Origin: Lentilitoribacter sp. Alg239-R112
GTDB taxonomy: Bacteria > Pseudomonadota > Alphaproteobacteria > Rhizobiales > Rhizobiaceae
Assembly: GCF_900537175.1 (NCBI RefSeq)
Contig: NZ_LS999833.1
Location: forward strand, 1,054,001 to 1,118,000
DNA: 64,000 nucleotides
Reading direction: 5' to 3'
In this document: positions 1 to 8,804 of the stretch, piece after piece
How positions within the stretch are numbered: position 1 is the stretch's first letter
Layout of the letters: every line of letters begins with the position of its first letter
The notes under the pieces: model-generated
What the model saw: only the letters and a program-made list of their open reading frames with translations
The model's database searches: none
Told to the model about the DNA's origin: nothing
Made by a program: the position numbers and the translations under genes

Positions 1-797
1 CGTTTGGCTTTGGGATGGCTTTCGTGGGTACCTGCGGGTTTGGCGCTTTAGTCAGGCTTGGTGGCGGCAGTTTGAAGAGCTTTATTGCGCTTCTCATACT
101 GGGCATTACAGCTTTATCGGCACAAAGGGGGTTGTTGGGATTTTCTAGAGCTGGTTTTACAGATAATTTTCAACTTGGTTTATTTGGTGCTGAAAATCAG
201 TCAATCCCGGAAATTGTCAACAAGTTTTCAGGGTTAGATATATCACTATTTACGACATTAATTTTACTGGCCATTCCCCTGCATTGGGTTTTAAAGGATG
301 CTAAGTTTCGCACAGAGATAAAAGGTTATGTTACCGCAGTTACAATTGGGATGATTTGCGCGTTTGGTTGGTATGTAACATCGCATGCCTCGCAAGTATC
401 ATTTGAAAATGTACAGATCGAGTCAATGAGCTTTGTCACACCAGTTGGAGACACACTTTTCCAGTTTGCAACTTTTACCGGGGTTGGACCAGACTATGGT
501 GTTGGCCTGATTTTTGGTGTGGTTATAGGCGCTACAATCGCAGCAAGATCTGCAGATAACGTAACATGGGAAGCTTGCGATGATGCACGCGAACTTGGCC
601 GCCATCTATTAGGAGCTGCCATGATGGGTTTTGGCGGCGTGTTAGCATTGGGCTGTACAATTGGCCAAGGCATTAGTGCTGCATCTTTACTGACCATTTC
701 GGCGCCTATCACAATGCTATCTATCGGCTTAGGCGCAAAGATGGGCCTCGCATGGTTGCTGGAAGGTTCTATCAAGCCGGCATTTAGTTTTCGCTAA
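1..797 (+). CDS. YeeE/YedE family sulfur (thiosulfate-type) transporter, 5' truncated by window edge
   Basis: This is the C-terminal part of an integral membrane protein of the YeeE/YedE (DUF395, TsuA-like) family, which imports thiosulfate or related sulfur compounds. The reading frame is open to the left edge (frame from base 3), so the Met at 15 is internal. Family repeats are visible: FGFGMAFVGTCGFG followed by LVRLGGGSLKS near the start, and GFGGVLALGCTIGQGISAAS near the end. These Gly/Cys-rich re-entrant motifs carry the conserved cysteines. Several hydrophobic segments lie between them. It ends 10 bp from a convergent hydrolase gene. Family is clear from the repeats; substrate is inferred from family knowledge. 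Confidence 0.85.
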   Translation, partial: FGFGMAFVGTCGFGALVRLGGGSLKSFIALLILGITALSAQRGLLGFSRAGFTDNFQLGLFGAENQSIPEIVNKFSGLDISLFTTLILLAIPLHWVLKDAKFRTEIKGYVTAVTIGMICAFGWYVTSHASQVSFENVQIESMSFVTPVGDTLFQFATFTGVGPDYGVGLIFGVVIGATIAARSADNVTWEACDDARELGRHLLGAAMMGFGGVLALGCTIGQGISAASLLTISAPITMLSIGLGAKMGLAWLLEGSIKPAFSFR

Positions 798-806
798 CCC
801 GCCTCG

Positions 807-1739
807 CTAGACTTGGACAAATTTGTATGCATTGCCTGACTTTTCTACACGACCTAACCCACCATTGGGCAAATGATAGCCAATTAGTTGCATCTTTTCT
901 TGTGCCAACCGATCCAGTAATCTAACTCTGGTTTCAATTCCCCTTTCGCTATCGTGGTCAGAGCCAGACGGCCACGATGGCTTGGCAAAGGAAACAATAT
1001 CGTTGGTAATCGCATCACCTATAACCATAAGGCTTTCATCATCACTTGCGCCATGGATCACAAATGCCATATGGCCAGGCGTGTGGCCAGATGTATCAAA
1101 AGCCTCAACACCGGAAATGACCTCATCACCTGAATTAAAAAGCTGAACGCGTTCTTTCATCACGTCCAACCTATTTTGTGCGCCAACGGCAAAAATTTCT
1201 CGCCCGTCACTCATTTGTTGAATTACGTCTTCGCTCGTCCAAAAATCCCATTCCACCTGCGGGAAATATAAATTGGCTTCTGGAAATGTTATCTCGTCAA
1301 AGTCATCAAGAATACCCCACAGATGATCAGGATGCCCATGGGTGAAGATCACGTCTGTAACCTCAGACACATCAATCCCCGCAGCGTCAAATGATTCCAT
1401 CAGTTTTCCAGCACTTGGCATAAAATTACTTCCAGCACCTGCATCGAACAAAATTTTGCGATCACCATCTTCAACATATGTTAGGTTACATTTTGGCTCT
1501 AAAGCTTTGTTATTCATTCCGTGTTTAGCAAGGAATGGATCAAGCTCGGACTTATCTATGTCTGGGAAAAGAAAGGAAACAGGCAGTGAAAGATTTCCAT
1601 CACTTAACGAGCTGATATTCTTTCCGCCAGATTGTAAAATCATCTTTGCCTGCAAGTTCCTCATTGGGATCAGCGCCGCGGCTGTTGCAGCCACACCAGT
1701 TTGCAAAACCTGTCGTCGGGTAAAATTCGTAAGACTCAT
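807..1739 (-). CDS. Tat-exported metallo-beta-lactamase-fold hydrolase
   Basis: This is an MBL-fold hydrolase of about 310 residues. The N-terminus has a twin-arginine signal (TRRQVL followed by an Ala-rich hydrophobic stretch), so export to the periplasm is likely. The metal-binding motif THGHPDH is present, with later conserved His/Asp in DTSGHTPGH and VIGDAI. I start it at the ATG at 1739, which overlaps the hemA stop as ATGA; the longer frame to 1772 would begin inside hemA. It is therefore translationally coupled to hemA. The substrate cannot be read from sequence; relatives include lactonases and quorum-quenching or thiol-ester hydrolases. Confidence 0.85.
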   Translation of the reverse strand: MSLTNFTRRQVLQTGVAATAAALIPMRNLQAKMILQSGGKNISSLSDGNLSLPVSFLFPDIDKSELDPFLAKHGMNNKALEPKCNLTYVEDGDRKILFDAGAGSNFMPSAGKLMESFDAAGIDVSEVTDVIFTHGHPDHLWGILDDFDEITFPEANLYFPQVEWDFWTSEDVIQQMSDGREIFAVGAQNRLDVMKERVQLFNSGDEVISGVEAFDTSGHTPGHMAFVIHGASDDESLMVIGDAITNDIVSFAKPSWPSGSDHDSERGIETRVRLLDRLAQEKMQLIGYHLPNGGLGRVEKSGNAYKFVQV

Positions 1740-2950
1740 GCCACTGCCCTCGATAACGCACATTGTGCCCAAAGCTCGCTGAGCGCATTTGCAAGATGCT
1801 CAATGTCTGTTGAACTGTGAAGTGGAGATGGCGTAAAGCGTAACCGTTCTGTTCCAACCGCTACGGTTGGGTAATTAATAGGTTGAACATAGACGCCATA
1901 CTGATGCAGTAAAATATCAGATAGATATTTACACTTCTTGGCATCGCCAACCATAACTGGAACAATGTGGCTTTCATTGAGAAGGTGAGGAATTCCGCGT
2001 TTGTCTAGTGCGGCACGCAACTGCGCCACACGATCTCTCTGCATCTCTCGCTCAAGGTTGCTTGCTTTAAGATGCATAATTGACGCTTTTGCACCAGCGG
2101 CAATTGCCGGAGGCAAAGCCGTTGTAAAGATAAAGCCGCTCGCAAACGAGCGTACAAAGTCACAAATCACATGCGTACTTGTTATATACCCACCCATAAC
2201 ACCATAGGCTTTGCCAAGCGTGCCCTCAATAATTGTCACTCGATCCATGAGCCCATCTCGCTCCGCGATTCCACCACCGCGCGGACCATACAGTCCAACT
2301 GCGTGAACTTCATCAAGATATGTCATTGCATTAAATTCATCAGCGAGATCACAAATTTCCCTTATGTGTGAAATGTCCCCATCCATTGAATATACACTTT
2401 CAAACGCGATCAATTTCGGGTGATTGGGATCAACATCTGCCAACTTGTTTCGAAGATCTTCGAGATCATTATGTTTGAAAATAACGTAATTTGCACGACT
2501 ATGACGGATGCCCTCAATCATAGACGCATGATTTTTTTCATCAGAAAATACGATGCAATTGTCAATTCGCGAAGCGATTGTTGATAATGCCGCCCAATTT
2601 GACACATAGCCAGATGTGAATAAAAGTGCGTCTTCTTTTTGATGCAAGTCGGCAAGCTCTTTCTCAAGATCAACATGATACTTATTCGTGCCAGAAATAT
2701 TCCTCGTTCCGCCTGCACCCGCGCCACATTCTTCAAGTGCAGCTTTCATTGCAGCAAGTGTCTTAGGGTTTTGCCCCATACCTAAATAATCATTTGAACA
2801 CCAAACTGTGATATCATCTGGGCCTTCTTTATGATGAAGTTTAGCAGTTGGAAATGCGCCAGCTTTGCGTTCTATGTTGCGGAACACACGATAATTTCCA
2901 TCATCATGTAGTTGTCTTAACTGGCGTTCAAAAAGCTCATTAAAATGCAT
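1736..2950 (-). CDS. hemA: 5-aminolevulinate synthase
   Basis: It condenses glycine and succinyl-CoA to 5-aminolevulinate, the first step of haem synthesis by the C4 pathway typical of alphaproteobacteria, using pyridoxal phosphate. The family pattern is evident: the start ([21 protein letters not shown]), [13 protein letters not shown], the Gly-rich [23 protein letters not shown], and the PLP lysine in [13 protein letters not shown]. The protein is 404 residues, normal for the family. I prefer the ATG at 2950 to the upstream one at 2983 because an AGGA box lies a few bases before it and the family begins here. The downstream hydrolase overlaps by four bases. Confidence 0.95.
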   Translation of the reverse strand: MHFNELFERQLRQLHDDGNYRVFRNIERKAGAFPTAKLHHKEGPDDITVWCSNDYLGMGQNPKTLAAMKAALEECGAGAGGTRNISGTNKYHVDLEKELADLHQKEDALLFTSGYVSNWAALSTIASRIDNCIVFSDEKNHASMIEGIRHSRANYVIFKHNDLEDLRNKLADVDPNHPKLIAFESVYSMDGDISHIREICDLADEFNAMTYLDEVHAVGLYGPRGGGIAERDGLMDRVTIIEGTLGKAYGVMGGYITSTHVICDFVRSFASGFIFTTALPPAIAAGAKASIMHLKASNLEREMQRDRVAQLRAALDKRGIPHLLNESHIVPVMVGDAKKCKYLSDILLHQYGVYVQPINYPTVAVGTERLRFTPSPLHSSTDIEHLANALSELWAQCALSRAVA

Positions 2951-3235
2951 ATGATTTTTCCTATGTATTGTAACAAACTGCAAACTTTCAAGATAAAGGT
3001 CAACCCAATCTCAGATATTTTTTAGAAATTTCAGGACAGTGGAAAATTAACATTCACAGGTAATTTGAACCTTGCCATGCTTAGAACCATAGTATTTTAG
3101 ACCATGCACTCAAAGAAGTAGTCGAAAAGCAATGAGAAACACTTAAACACCTGCGACGTGTTCATTGCTCTTTCTTTACAATTTTACATAGAACTATTTG
3201 GGTCATTAGCATAGATAATGCCATATAGCTTATTG

Positions 3236-3372
3236 GTTGGATTCATTTTGTTCGACCTTCACATACACCATCACCAAGAAGCATTGGTGGTCCCCGTGCT
3301 AGAACTGTGCAAGTTATAAATAGGTAAATTAAGATCTAAAGAAGCATTTTCACAATCTAAATCAGCAGGTTA
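3236..3372 (-). pseudogene. Remnant of an integrase leader and first codons (older element)
   Basis: This stretch matches, in the same orientation, the region from the start of the island A integrase to its tRNA fragment (19840-20032). Shared landmarks are the CACCAATGCTT start with a G-rich ribosome site, GTGATG followed by about eight similar codons, the GTGCTAGAACTGTGC arm-like repeat, AGTTATAAA, TCTAAAGAA, and CTAAATCAG just before the tRNA piece. The internal part of the leader is shorter here, and the coding part decays after about ten codons. I read it as the tRNA-proximal end of an earlier element whose integrase gene has been deleted. Confidence 0.65.
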
Positions 3373-3705
3373 ATGGTGCACCCGTTGAGATTCGAACTCA
3401 AGACCTCTGCCTTCGGAGCTAAGGATTGGATGGTTTTTCATCAATGATTTCAATACACTATTTTTGCTGTGCTTTTGCTGCTCACTTTGATCAGCCAATA
3501 AGTTAGCATCGATAGGTTTGATATTGTCCAAATACAAACGCTGTAATCTTCGACTGCGTTTCAGCATTTCCCAATTATGTATTTTGTCATAAATTTGCGA
3601 GTCCGTAAGTGTTCTCGTTTTGGGTAAGCTTGCATCTAATGTCTGATTAAAGAGCAGTTCTTTTATTTCAGCTGGTTCAGCTTCAATTGATATTTGAATT
3701 TTCAT
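3370..3705 (-). CDS. Hypothetical protein whose 3' end is read from the attachment site
   Basis: A predicted 111-residue protein of unknown family, starting MKIQISIEAEP and rich in charged residues in the middle (SRRLQRLYL, SEQQKHSKNS). The ATG at 3705 overlaps the stop of the preceding small gene (TAATG), which argues for this start over the one at 3717. The last fifteen or so residues are translated from the tRNA 3' fragment, and the stop lies just beyond the CCA, so the C-terminus was created or replaced by integration. It is the last gene of a coupled leftward operon at the island A edge. Function unknown. Confidence 0.5.
   Translation of the reverse strand: MKIQISIEAEPAEIKELLFNQTLDASLPKTRTLTDSQIYDKIHNWEMLKRSRRLQRLYLDNIKPIDANLLADQSEQQKHSKNSVLKSLMKNHPILSSEGRGLEFESQRVHH
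3374..3418 (-). repeat. 3' half of tRNA-Arg(CCG): attachment-site copy (oldest)
   Basis: The minus strand reads as the 3' part of a tRNA-Arg from the anticodon loop to an encoded CCA. It shares the core CCTCTGCCTTCGGAG (plus strand) with the intact gene at 32785-32861. Its T arm differs (CTTGAG TTCGAAT CTCAA) but still pairs. No 5' half follows, so it is an integration scar, not a gene. Confidence 0.85.
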
Positions 3706-3875
3706 TAGAACATCCAAAATAGATAAGCTGACATTGCAGCAAATAATCCAAACACCACGTAGCTTTCATTACCATGCCAAAGGATGGTCCAGGTAAATTG
3801 AGCAATGGCACCAATGAACTTGAATGCAAGCACAAAACAGATTGTGCTTGCTATGAATATGACCGCTAAACCCAT
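3705..3875 (-). CDS. Small two-segment membrane protein (56 aa)
   Basis: A short frame starting MGLAVIFIASTICFVLAF and ending AAMSAYLFWMF. It has two hydrophobic stretches (about residues 2-18 and 41-56) around a short loop (TWTILWHGNES), so it is probably an inner-membrane hairpin. Its ATG overlaps the stop of the upstream DUF6641-like gene (TGATG), and its TAA overlaps the ATG of the next gene (TAATG). That tight double overlap is the main argument that it is real. I do not recognise a family. Confidence 0.6.
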   Translation of the reverse strand: MGLAVIFIASTICFVLAFKFIGAIAQFTWTILWHGNESYVVFGLFAAMSAYLFWMF

Positions 3876-4360
3876 CAGCTGGACTTTGTGGTTTTGGATG
3901 TGTGCTGAGCAGTAGGTTTCTTGTTCTTACCAAATGGTTTGCGCTCTGCGATTAGTTTTTCAAGCTGTTGATCAAGTTCACCAGCAATAACAGCAGCACG
4001 TACAGTTTCAATTGTACTAGCTAAATCTTCAATACCACCGACTTCAACGGATTTATGATTGTCATCCAATGGAATGATTTTATTTCCATCTTTCAGCGTT
4101 AGCACGAGTGCACCATGTTCATTGGCCCACCACCATTTTTTAACTGTACGGCTTTGAGTAATCAGTTCTTTCTCACCTGTTTGCACGTTTTTAACCCAGC
4201 GTTTTACTTCCTCAGTAAATTCAGAACCATCTTTTTCAGCTTCTGCTGCAAGCAGTTGTTGATCAAGTTTGCGTAATAGTTTGATCCGTTTACGGGCTAA
4301 TGGCGTAAGCGGCTGATTAGGAGTTGTTGTTGTCAGTGTAAGTTTGGACAAATTGGACAT
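3875..4360 (-). CDS. DUF6641-like hypothetical protein
   Basis: A protein of about 161 residues: an N-terminal Thr-rich stretch, a basic segment (LARKRIKLLRKLDQQLLAA), the central KKWWWANEHGALVLTLK, a second half ending GELDQQLEKL, and a Lys/Ser-rich tail. From memory this pattern resembles DUF6641, small proteins common in proteobacterial accessory regions; function unknown. I start it at the ATG at 4360 (MSNLSKLTL) because a GAGGTTC-type site precedes it. A 13-base element at 4413-4425, also found upstream of the 17201 recombinase, lies 53 bases ahead of this start. First gene of a coupled trio. Confidence 0.6.
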   Translation of the reverse strand: MSNLSKLTLTTTTPNQPLTPLARKRIKLLRKLDQQLLAAEAEKDGSEFTEEVKRWVKNVQTGEKELITQSRTVKKWWWANEHGALVLTLKDGNKIIPLDDNHKSVEVGGIEDLASTIETVRAAVIAGELDQQLEKLIAERKPFGKNKKPTAQHTSKTTKSS

Positions 4361-4412
4361 GGAAAGAACCTCAAATAAATACAGAGGTCTTTCCATCTAA
4401 TGCCATCTTATT

Positions 4413-4425
4413 CAAAGAGCGACCA
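4413..4425 (-). promoter_or_regulatory. 13-base element shared with the 17201 recombinase promoter
   Basis: CAAAGAGCGACCA (plus strand) occurs here and at 17256-17268. Both copies lie 53-55 bases upstream of the start codon of a leftward island A gene. Same position, same orientation; a common promoter or operator element is a reasonable guess. Confidence 0.35.
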
Positions 4426-4543
4426 ATCTTTTGATTATCAGAAACCAAAACACGTGCAGTTCAGTTGAGAACCGCACGTGCCTTTCACATATTAGAACGA
4501 CGTAAGAACCTATGTGAAACTCTTAAATTTGATGGAGTTGTGT

Positions 4544-4789
4544 TTAGCTGGCGTCACGTGCTGCTTTATAGGAATTGTAGTTGCCATAGTGTTTGATCAA
4601 TTTCGCTTGTACATTTGAACACTCACCATGCATTGGTATACCATTCTGTTTTGCATCAGCATCACATTCATCAAGTTCAACATGAAGACGTTTCAACGCA
4701 TCATCGGTTAGAACAAAATCTGTGTTCTCAGCCTTTAACAAAGTCACCGCAAACAAAACACCCAATACAACAAGAGCAAATAGTTTCAT
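4544..4789 (-). CDS. Small exported hypothetical protein
   Basis: An 81-residue protein with a classical signal peptide (MKLFALVVLGVLFAVTLLKA, cleavage likely after LKA) and a mature part holding two cysteines (DECDADA and HGECSN) that could form one disulfide. A strong GGAGGTG site directly before the ATG at 4789 fixes the start and rules out the in-frame ATG at 4801. It is divergent from the XRE regulator at 4934, which may control it. The family is not recognised; a periplasmic role is inferred from the signal only. Confidence 0.65.
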   Translation of the reverse strand: MKLFALVVLGVLFAVTLLKAENTDFVLTDDALKRLHVELDECDADAKQNGIPMHGECSNVQAKLIKHYGNYNSYKAARDAS

Positions 4790-4933
4790 TCTCACCTCCA
4801 TTTAAGCAAAGCTTCGCCGGTGACAGAAATACGTATTTCTATCTTGTATTCGGCTTACAAAATCTAATTTAGTAATCGATAGCGTCTCAAAACATAATGG
4901 TCAAGTACTTTACACGGCTTTATAAATCATATT

Positions 4934-5275
4934 ATGTCAGATCAATTGAAACAAAATATCGGTTTACGTGTGAAAACCATACGCAATCAACGCAAGCTAA
5001 CTCAGGCTCAGCTAGCGGAAGCTATTGATAAGACATTTGAGGCAATATCCAATTTGGAACGCGGTAAGACAGCACCCAATTTTTCGACATTAGCTGACAT
5101 AGCGCGAGTGCTCCAAGTTCCCATGCGTGAGTTCTTTGAAGGTATTGATGCAGAGCTTTCAGAAGACAGACAAGAACTATTCACAAAACTCAATCTTTTG
5201 GCTTCACAAATGGATGATGAAACACTGGAGCTTTATTTGAAACTTGGTGATGTGCTGTTGGAGCAGCGGAAATAA
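4934..5275 (+). CDS. XRE-family helix-turn-helix regulator
   Basis: A 113-residue DNA-binding protein. Residues about 8-65 form a Cro/CI-type HTH: GLRVKTIRNQRKLTQAQLAEAI, then ISNLERGKTAPNFSTLADIARVL and PMREFF. The C-terminal part is a short acidic helical region, probably for dimerisation. The gene stands alone, divergent from the small secreted protein at 4789, with a 144-base AT-rich intergenic region between them that should hold both promoters. Typical of regulators of integrated elements. Its target is not evident. Confidence 0.85.
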   Translation: MSDQLKQNIGLRVKTIRNQRKLTQAQLAEAIDKTFEAISNLERGKTAPNFSTLADIARVLQVPMREFFEGIDAELSEDRQELFTKLNLLASQMDDETLELYLKLGDVLLEQRK

Positions 5276-5422
5276 AAAAGTCCGACTTCTGCATTAGCTC
5301 CAATACCAAACTCACCTATTATTCAAACCGAGGCAGTTTCGTGCCACAAGCTGCCATTGGAATTTAAACAGAATCGGGCTGTTGAGTACCGTTAGCCCTC
5401 AAACAGGCCAGCAGATTGCAAG

Positions 5423-6340
5423 TTAGCTAACCTGAACTTTCACAATTTCGCCAGTCGGTCGACGCTCTTGTCTATATATTCGAATATGATCCCAAATTTC
5501 TCGCCCTTTTAGAAGCTCAATGCCGCTGCGCACGAAATCATTTGAAGCCTTCAATCCGAAGCAAAGTTCCTTAACGGCTACTGGTGAAATACGGAACAAA
5601 TGTATGTCTAATTTCCCATCTTGTTTGACCACATAATCGGAATCCCTAAGGCTCCTAATCTGCCTCCATTCTTTTTCGTAAGCCCATGATGCCATTTTTC
5701 GAAAAAATATTTCTTCCGGTATATTTGGCATATTGCCGTTGAGGATATCTTCCTTCTGCAGCTCAACACCGCAAATCCGTATAACTCCATGATTTGATGT
5801 GACATACGTCGGCAAGTCTGAATACTCTATAGCGCGAACATTTGCCTGAAAATCAGGGTGCTTATCATCAAATGCGATTGATACTCCTTTGTGGTCTCCA
5901 CCATAATGCGCCCACATGGGCGATGCTTCACTCCGACTTAAGCTCAGGATGCCGATGGTATTGTTCGCTATTGCGACTGAAAGCTCGAGCGCACGCTCAG
6001 CGATGGCTTGATCAAGTTCCTCCAAAGTTTCAAACGGCTTATTGCGCAAACGCGGTTCACGAGCTGGCCAAAGACCCGGAAAGCTCTTTTCGTCCATTCG
6101 GGCAGAAGGAAATGGTGTCAAAAAGAAATTTTTAACAAATTCATCGTCGATTATAGTATCATCTGTTGAAATTTCTGAGTTTTTCGCCTGTGCATATGCA
6201 TTACTTATATCTTCTTCGGAATAAGCATTTACCTGTACACGAGGGCGAGCTTCATCTGGATCATTCAAAGCATCGGGTTGAGTGAATCTTATCAACCCCT
6301 CTTCGAAAAACCGAGGTGTTTCAGCATATTTATATAACAC
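5423..6340 (-). CDS. DUF2971 domain protein
   Basis: A 305-residue soluble protein with the hallmarks of DUF2971: the start LYKYAETPRFFEEGLIRFTQ, where the family has a K-[YF] lead and a strand with F-x-x-P, and the central ILSLSRSEASPMWAHYGGDHKG followed by VSIAFD. The family has no settled biochemical function; members are frequent in defence-rich mobile regions. It stands alone with no coupled neighbour. The start at 6340 matches the family N-terminus. About 150 bases separate it from the XRE gene on the other strand. Confidence 0.75.
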   Translation of the reverse strand: MLYKYAETPRFFEEGLIRFTQPDALNDPDEARPRVQVNAYSEEDISNAYAQAKNSEISTDDTIIDDEFVKNFFLTPFPSARMDEKSFPGLWPAREPRLRNKPFETLEELDQAIAERALELSVAIANNTIGILSLSRSEASPMWAHYGGDHKGVSIAFDDKHPDFQANVRAIEYSDLPTYVTSNHGVIRICGVELQKEDILNGNMPNIPEEIFFRKMASWAYEKEWRQIRSLRDSDYVVKQDGKLDIHLFRISPVAVKELCFGLKASNDFVRSGIELLKGREIWDHIRIYRQERRPTGEIVKVQVS

Positions 6341-6493
6341 AATGTTGATGCTCCCAAATCCTGATGATGCATACAGGGTTCACATTGTAGTTCGATTCCG
6401 CCGCCTTGTCTGCACTAACAGGATTTGGAATTAGCAAAAGTCGAGCGGAAAATACTTGACAATTTAAAATCTGTGGTTGAAGAGTGTATGTAA

Positions 6494-6661
6494 TCAATCA
6501 ACCGTGTTGACCGTGTGAGGTTGAGCACGTTTCATGAGTTGATTAAGGCGAAAAACGATGACGTAGCCAGCAAAGATATGTCGCGCAAAAGACGTGACAG
6601 GTTGGTTAAGAATCAAGTGTTGCGGAAAATGGGAACAAAGCATTGGGCGTTGTTTTTGTAA
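6494..6661 (+). pseudogene. Possible remnant reading frame, basic C-terminal fragment
   Basis: A frame open from the stop at 6491 reads a basic stretch (RVDRVRLSTFHELIKAKNDD, then SKDMSRKRRDRLVKN and KMGTKHWALFL) and ends at 6659-6661, one codon before the TTG start of the next gene in the same frame. There is no good start codon. It looks like the tail of a lost gene. Weakly supported. The rest of 6341-6493 shows nothing I recognise. Confidence 0.2.
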
Positions 6662-6664
6662 AGT

Positions 6665-7195
6665 TTGGCTAAACGGAGTTATTTTCCAAATTTCACGACG
6701 GTAATGACCGTTGCAAGTTTGGCAGGCTTAGCTGATCTGTTTATAGAATGGCATGCTTGGTTTGAAGTTGGCGTAATGGTTCACTGGCGCGATCTAAAGA
6801 TATGGATCATCGAAAACTTATTGGGCTGGTGGCCTTGGACCTTTCCTTGGTGGGGTTTCGAATACTTTGTTATCGGTATCGCTTTTGCTCGGGCGACGGT
6901 ACTTAACCTCTTCCATCAATGGCGAGAAGAAACTGAAGTTTTTCGAGTATTCAATACCCAAGGAGAGTTCATTAAAGGCTCCTTACTTCTCGTAGTAGCG
7001 AACTTATTTTTTTGGCCAATCTACGCCGTGTTTTCATTGTTTAAACCTGAGTATTTTGAAGATGACGAAACGCTAAGAGAGTTGGTAACGCATTTAGGGC
7101 AGGTTCGTACAATTCTGATAATCTCACTAATATACTTTTTGCCGATTTTGTTCTTCTGTTCTAAACTGCTCGAAAAATTCGGATTAATAATATGA
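6665..7195 (+). CDS. Membrane protein, first of a tandem paralogous pair
   Basis: A 176-residue protein with about four hydrophobic segments (residues about 13-30, 58-80, 110-128, 148-166). It aligns with the next protein: LAGLADLFIEWHAWFEVG versus LAGLSDSIVTWQVWFEHG, HWRDLK versus HWRELK, then VIGIAFARA versus VIGAVFARA. Start: the frame is closed by a TAA at 6659-6661, so the TTG at 6665 is the only early start; it gives the same N-terminal length as the paralogue. The ATG at 6704 is an alternative that would cut into the first hydrophobic segment. Overlaps its partner by four bases. Family unknown. Confidence 0.65.
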   Translation: MAKRSYFPNFTTVMTVASLAGLADLFIEWHAWFEVGVMVHWRDLKIWIIENLLGWWPWTFPWWGFEYFVIGIAFARATVLNLFHQWREETEVFRVFNTQGEFIKGSLLLVVANLFFWPIYAVFSLFKPEYFEDDETLRELVTHLGQVRTILIISLIYFLPILFFCSKLLEKFGLII

Positions 7196-7704
7196 AGAAC
7201 CTATCGTGGTGGTTGATAGGCCTGCCACTATCGTGGCTGGGGCTCGCGGGTCTTTCCGATAGTATAGTAACTTGGCAAGTTTGGTTTGAACACGGGATCA
7301 TGCAGCACTGGCGCGAATTAAAACAGATGTTCATCGACCACTTACTGTTCTGGACACCTTGGCAAATACCTACCGAAATCTTGGACTACCTTGTTATTGG
7401 CGCGGTATTCGCCCGGGCTTTCTTCACCGTTATTTGGCGGTTTGAAGCACCAGACACTGGTAATTTTAAAACTGATGTCAGAGAGTGGTTGAACATCGCC
7501 CTACTATGCATAGGGGTGACCTTTGTTTGGCCGATATTTCCAGTCGTGCTAGCCGCTGCTTTAACCGGTTTTATGGGTGTTGGTATAGGCGATAAAAGTA
7601 AGATAGCGTTGGCAGTGAAACTGATAGGTGGGACTTTCTTAACGTTCATACCGGTATTGTTTGTCGTTTCAACACTGCTCAGTGATTTCGGAATTTCACC
7701 ATGA
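7192..7704 (+). CDS. Membrane protein, second of a tandem paralogous pair
   Basis: A 170-residue membrane protein with about four predicted segments, paralogous to the gene before it across the first 65 residues and in overall layout. The ATG overlaps the upstream stop as ATGA, so the two are translationally coupled and probably form a heteromeric complex. Conserved in both are a W-x-x-WFE-x-G-x-M-x-HWR motif after the first hydrophobic segment and an F-A-R-A motif in the middle. I do not recognise the family. A perfect inverted repeat (7727-7789) follows 23 bases after the stop. Confidence 0.65.
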   Translation: MKNLSWWLIGLPLSWLGLAGLSDSIVTWQVWFEHGIMQHWRELKQMFIDHLLFWTPWQIPTEILDYLVIGAVFARAFFTVIWRFEAPDTGNFKTDVREWLNIALLCIGVTFVWPIFPVVLAAALTGFMGVGIGDKSKIALAVKLIGGTFLTFIPVLFVVSTLLSDFGISP

Positions 7705-7726
7705 GTAGTAAGTGTTAGGTTTTCAA

Positions 7727-7789
7727 GATATCATCCCCCATGTAGCTAAGCTTAGCGGGATTAATACACCGTCTTTATAGGATGATATC
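7727..7789. repeat. 10-bp inverted repeat enclosing a 12-bp palindrome
   Basis: GATATCATCC (7727-7736) pairs with GGATGATATC (7780-7789), and GCTAAGCTTAGC (7745-7756) inside the loop is itself a palindrome. It follows the membrane protein pair and may act as a transcript end or a protein site. No T tract, so it is not a typical terminator. Confidence 0.5.
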
Positions 7790-7837
7790 CGGATTTGACA
7801 AGCCTCAGCAAATACCGAGCTAAACGACGTTTTCTAC

Positions 7838-8239
7838 TTAACTCTCAACAACGGAACTGCACTCCTCATCCACAAACAGTGTCTGCTCGATTGCATGAAC
7901 GAGTGCTTGAAGCTGTTTGTGCGTGTTGTTGAGTTGGATTGAATATTCAGCTCCAAAGTGATTATTGGAGGCAATTGATGAAGTTTGATATTTTGCGTCT
8001 TTGAGAAGGCGTTCCATCACATGACGACTTGGTGTCCGGTTTCTCGCTTTCATGCAGGACAGATAGCTAGGTGCTTTTCCAAGTACTCGAACCGAAAACT
8101 GATGTTGATCTTTAACGAGTTTGACCTTGTGATAAACAAAGTAGGCTAAGTTCAGAACATAAAAGTAATTGTCATCTTGGTTGACGAGTAATGGGTATGC
8201 TGGATTGGATATTTCCGATTGGACTTCTTGATAACGCAT
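7838..8239 (-). CDS. Small HTH-like hypothetical protein
   Basis: A 133-residue protein starting MRYQEVQSEISN. The middle has the pattern VLGKAPSYLSCMKARNRTPS, which resembles a short helix-turn-helix found in small alphaproteobacterial regulators (DUF6626-like, from memory, unconfirmed). The C-terminal half is helical with no further motif. Start: AGGAGA lies just before the ATG at 8239, and the longer start at 8254 would put this ribosome site inside the gene. It is convergent with the membrane protein pair. Nothing coupled upstream. Confidence 0.6.
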   Translation of the reverse strand: MRYQEVQSEISNPAYPLLVNQDDNYFYVLNLAYFVYHKVKLVKDQHQFSVRVLGKAPSYLSCMKARNRTPSRHVMERLLKDAKYQTSSIASNNHFGAEYSIQLNNTHKQLQALVHAIEQTLFVDEECSSVVES

Positions 8240-8743
8240 GGTTGTTCTCCTCATAAACTGATTATCTGTGATACTCGATTATTTATGGCTGAGCAGCAGG
8301 AGAACCACCGATTTAAAACACGATCATGAATTGGGCTAAATCTGTCGAAAACTCCTTCTTCCATTCAAATTAAAATGATCACATCAAAACCAAGTTTGAA
8401 AATTTCTTTTGTAACTGAACTTGGTTTTTCTGTTTGTAGTAGGCGTCAGAAAAAAGCTCATAATTCGGTATAATTCCAAGCAATTCATTTCTCGATAATT
8501 TGAGCGGTTTTTATATTGGTAATTTCTTGAAGATTCGCTGGATATTACGGTGGCATGTTTCTACGAAACAACCACCGGACCTGGCTTGTTTTATGCGCCT
8601 TTGTCTTACGACAAAAGCTGTAAAACAATTAGGTCTAATTTAAGATATTCATTCTCCATAAAAATCCATAATATGGCTTTAAGCTGAATAAGTGATCCTT
8701 CTGAGCGAAGCGATATTATGTCTTTGCTAGATTAGAGCTTTCT

Positions 8744-8804
8744 ATCCCCCCATCTGAGAAAGCTGAAAAAATAAAGAAGGTCATGCTTAAACAGATGGGG
8801 GGAT
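8744..8804. repeat. 13-bp perfect inverted repeat with 35-base loop
   Basis: ATCCCCCCATCTG (8744-8756) is the exact reverse complement of CAGATGGGGGGAT (8792-8804). A stem of this strength in otherwise gene-free DNA could be a structured RNA or a mobile-element end. Confidence 0.55.

Noticed and set aside
3129..3170. Imperfect hairpin (AGCAATGA...TCATTGCT) as a terminator
   Set aside because: Stem has mismatches and the T tract is interrupted; no gene ends nearby on the matching strand.
3370..3420. tRNA fragment as a functional second tRNA gene
   Set aside because: Only the 3' half is present; there is no 5' acceptor strand or D arm. Same for 20033-20079.
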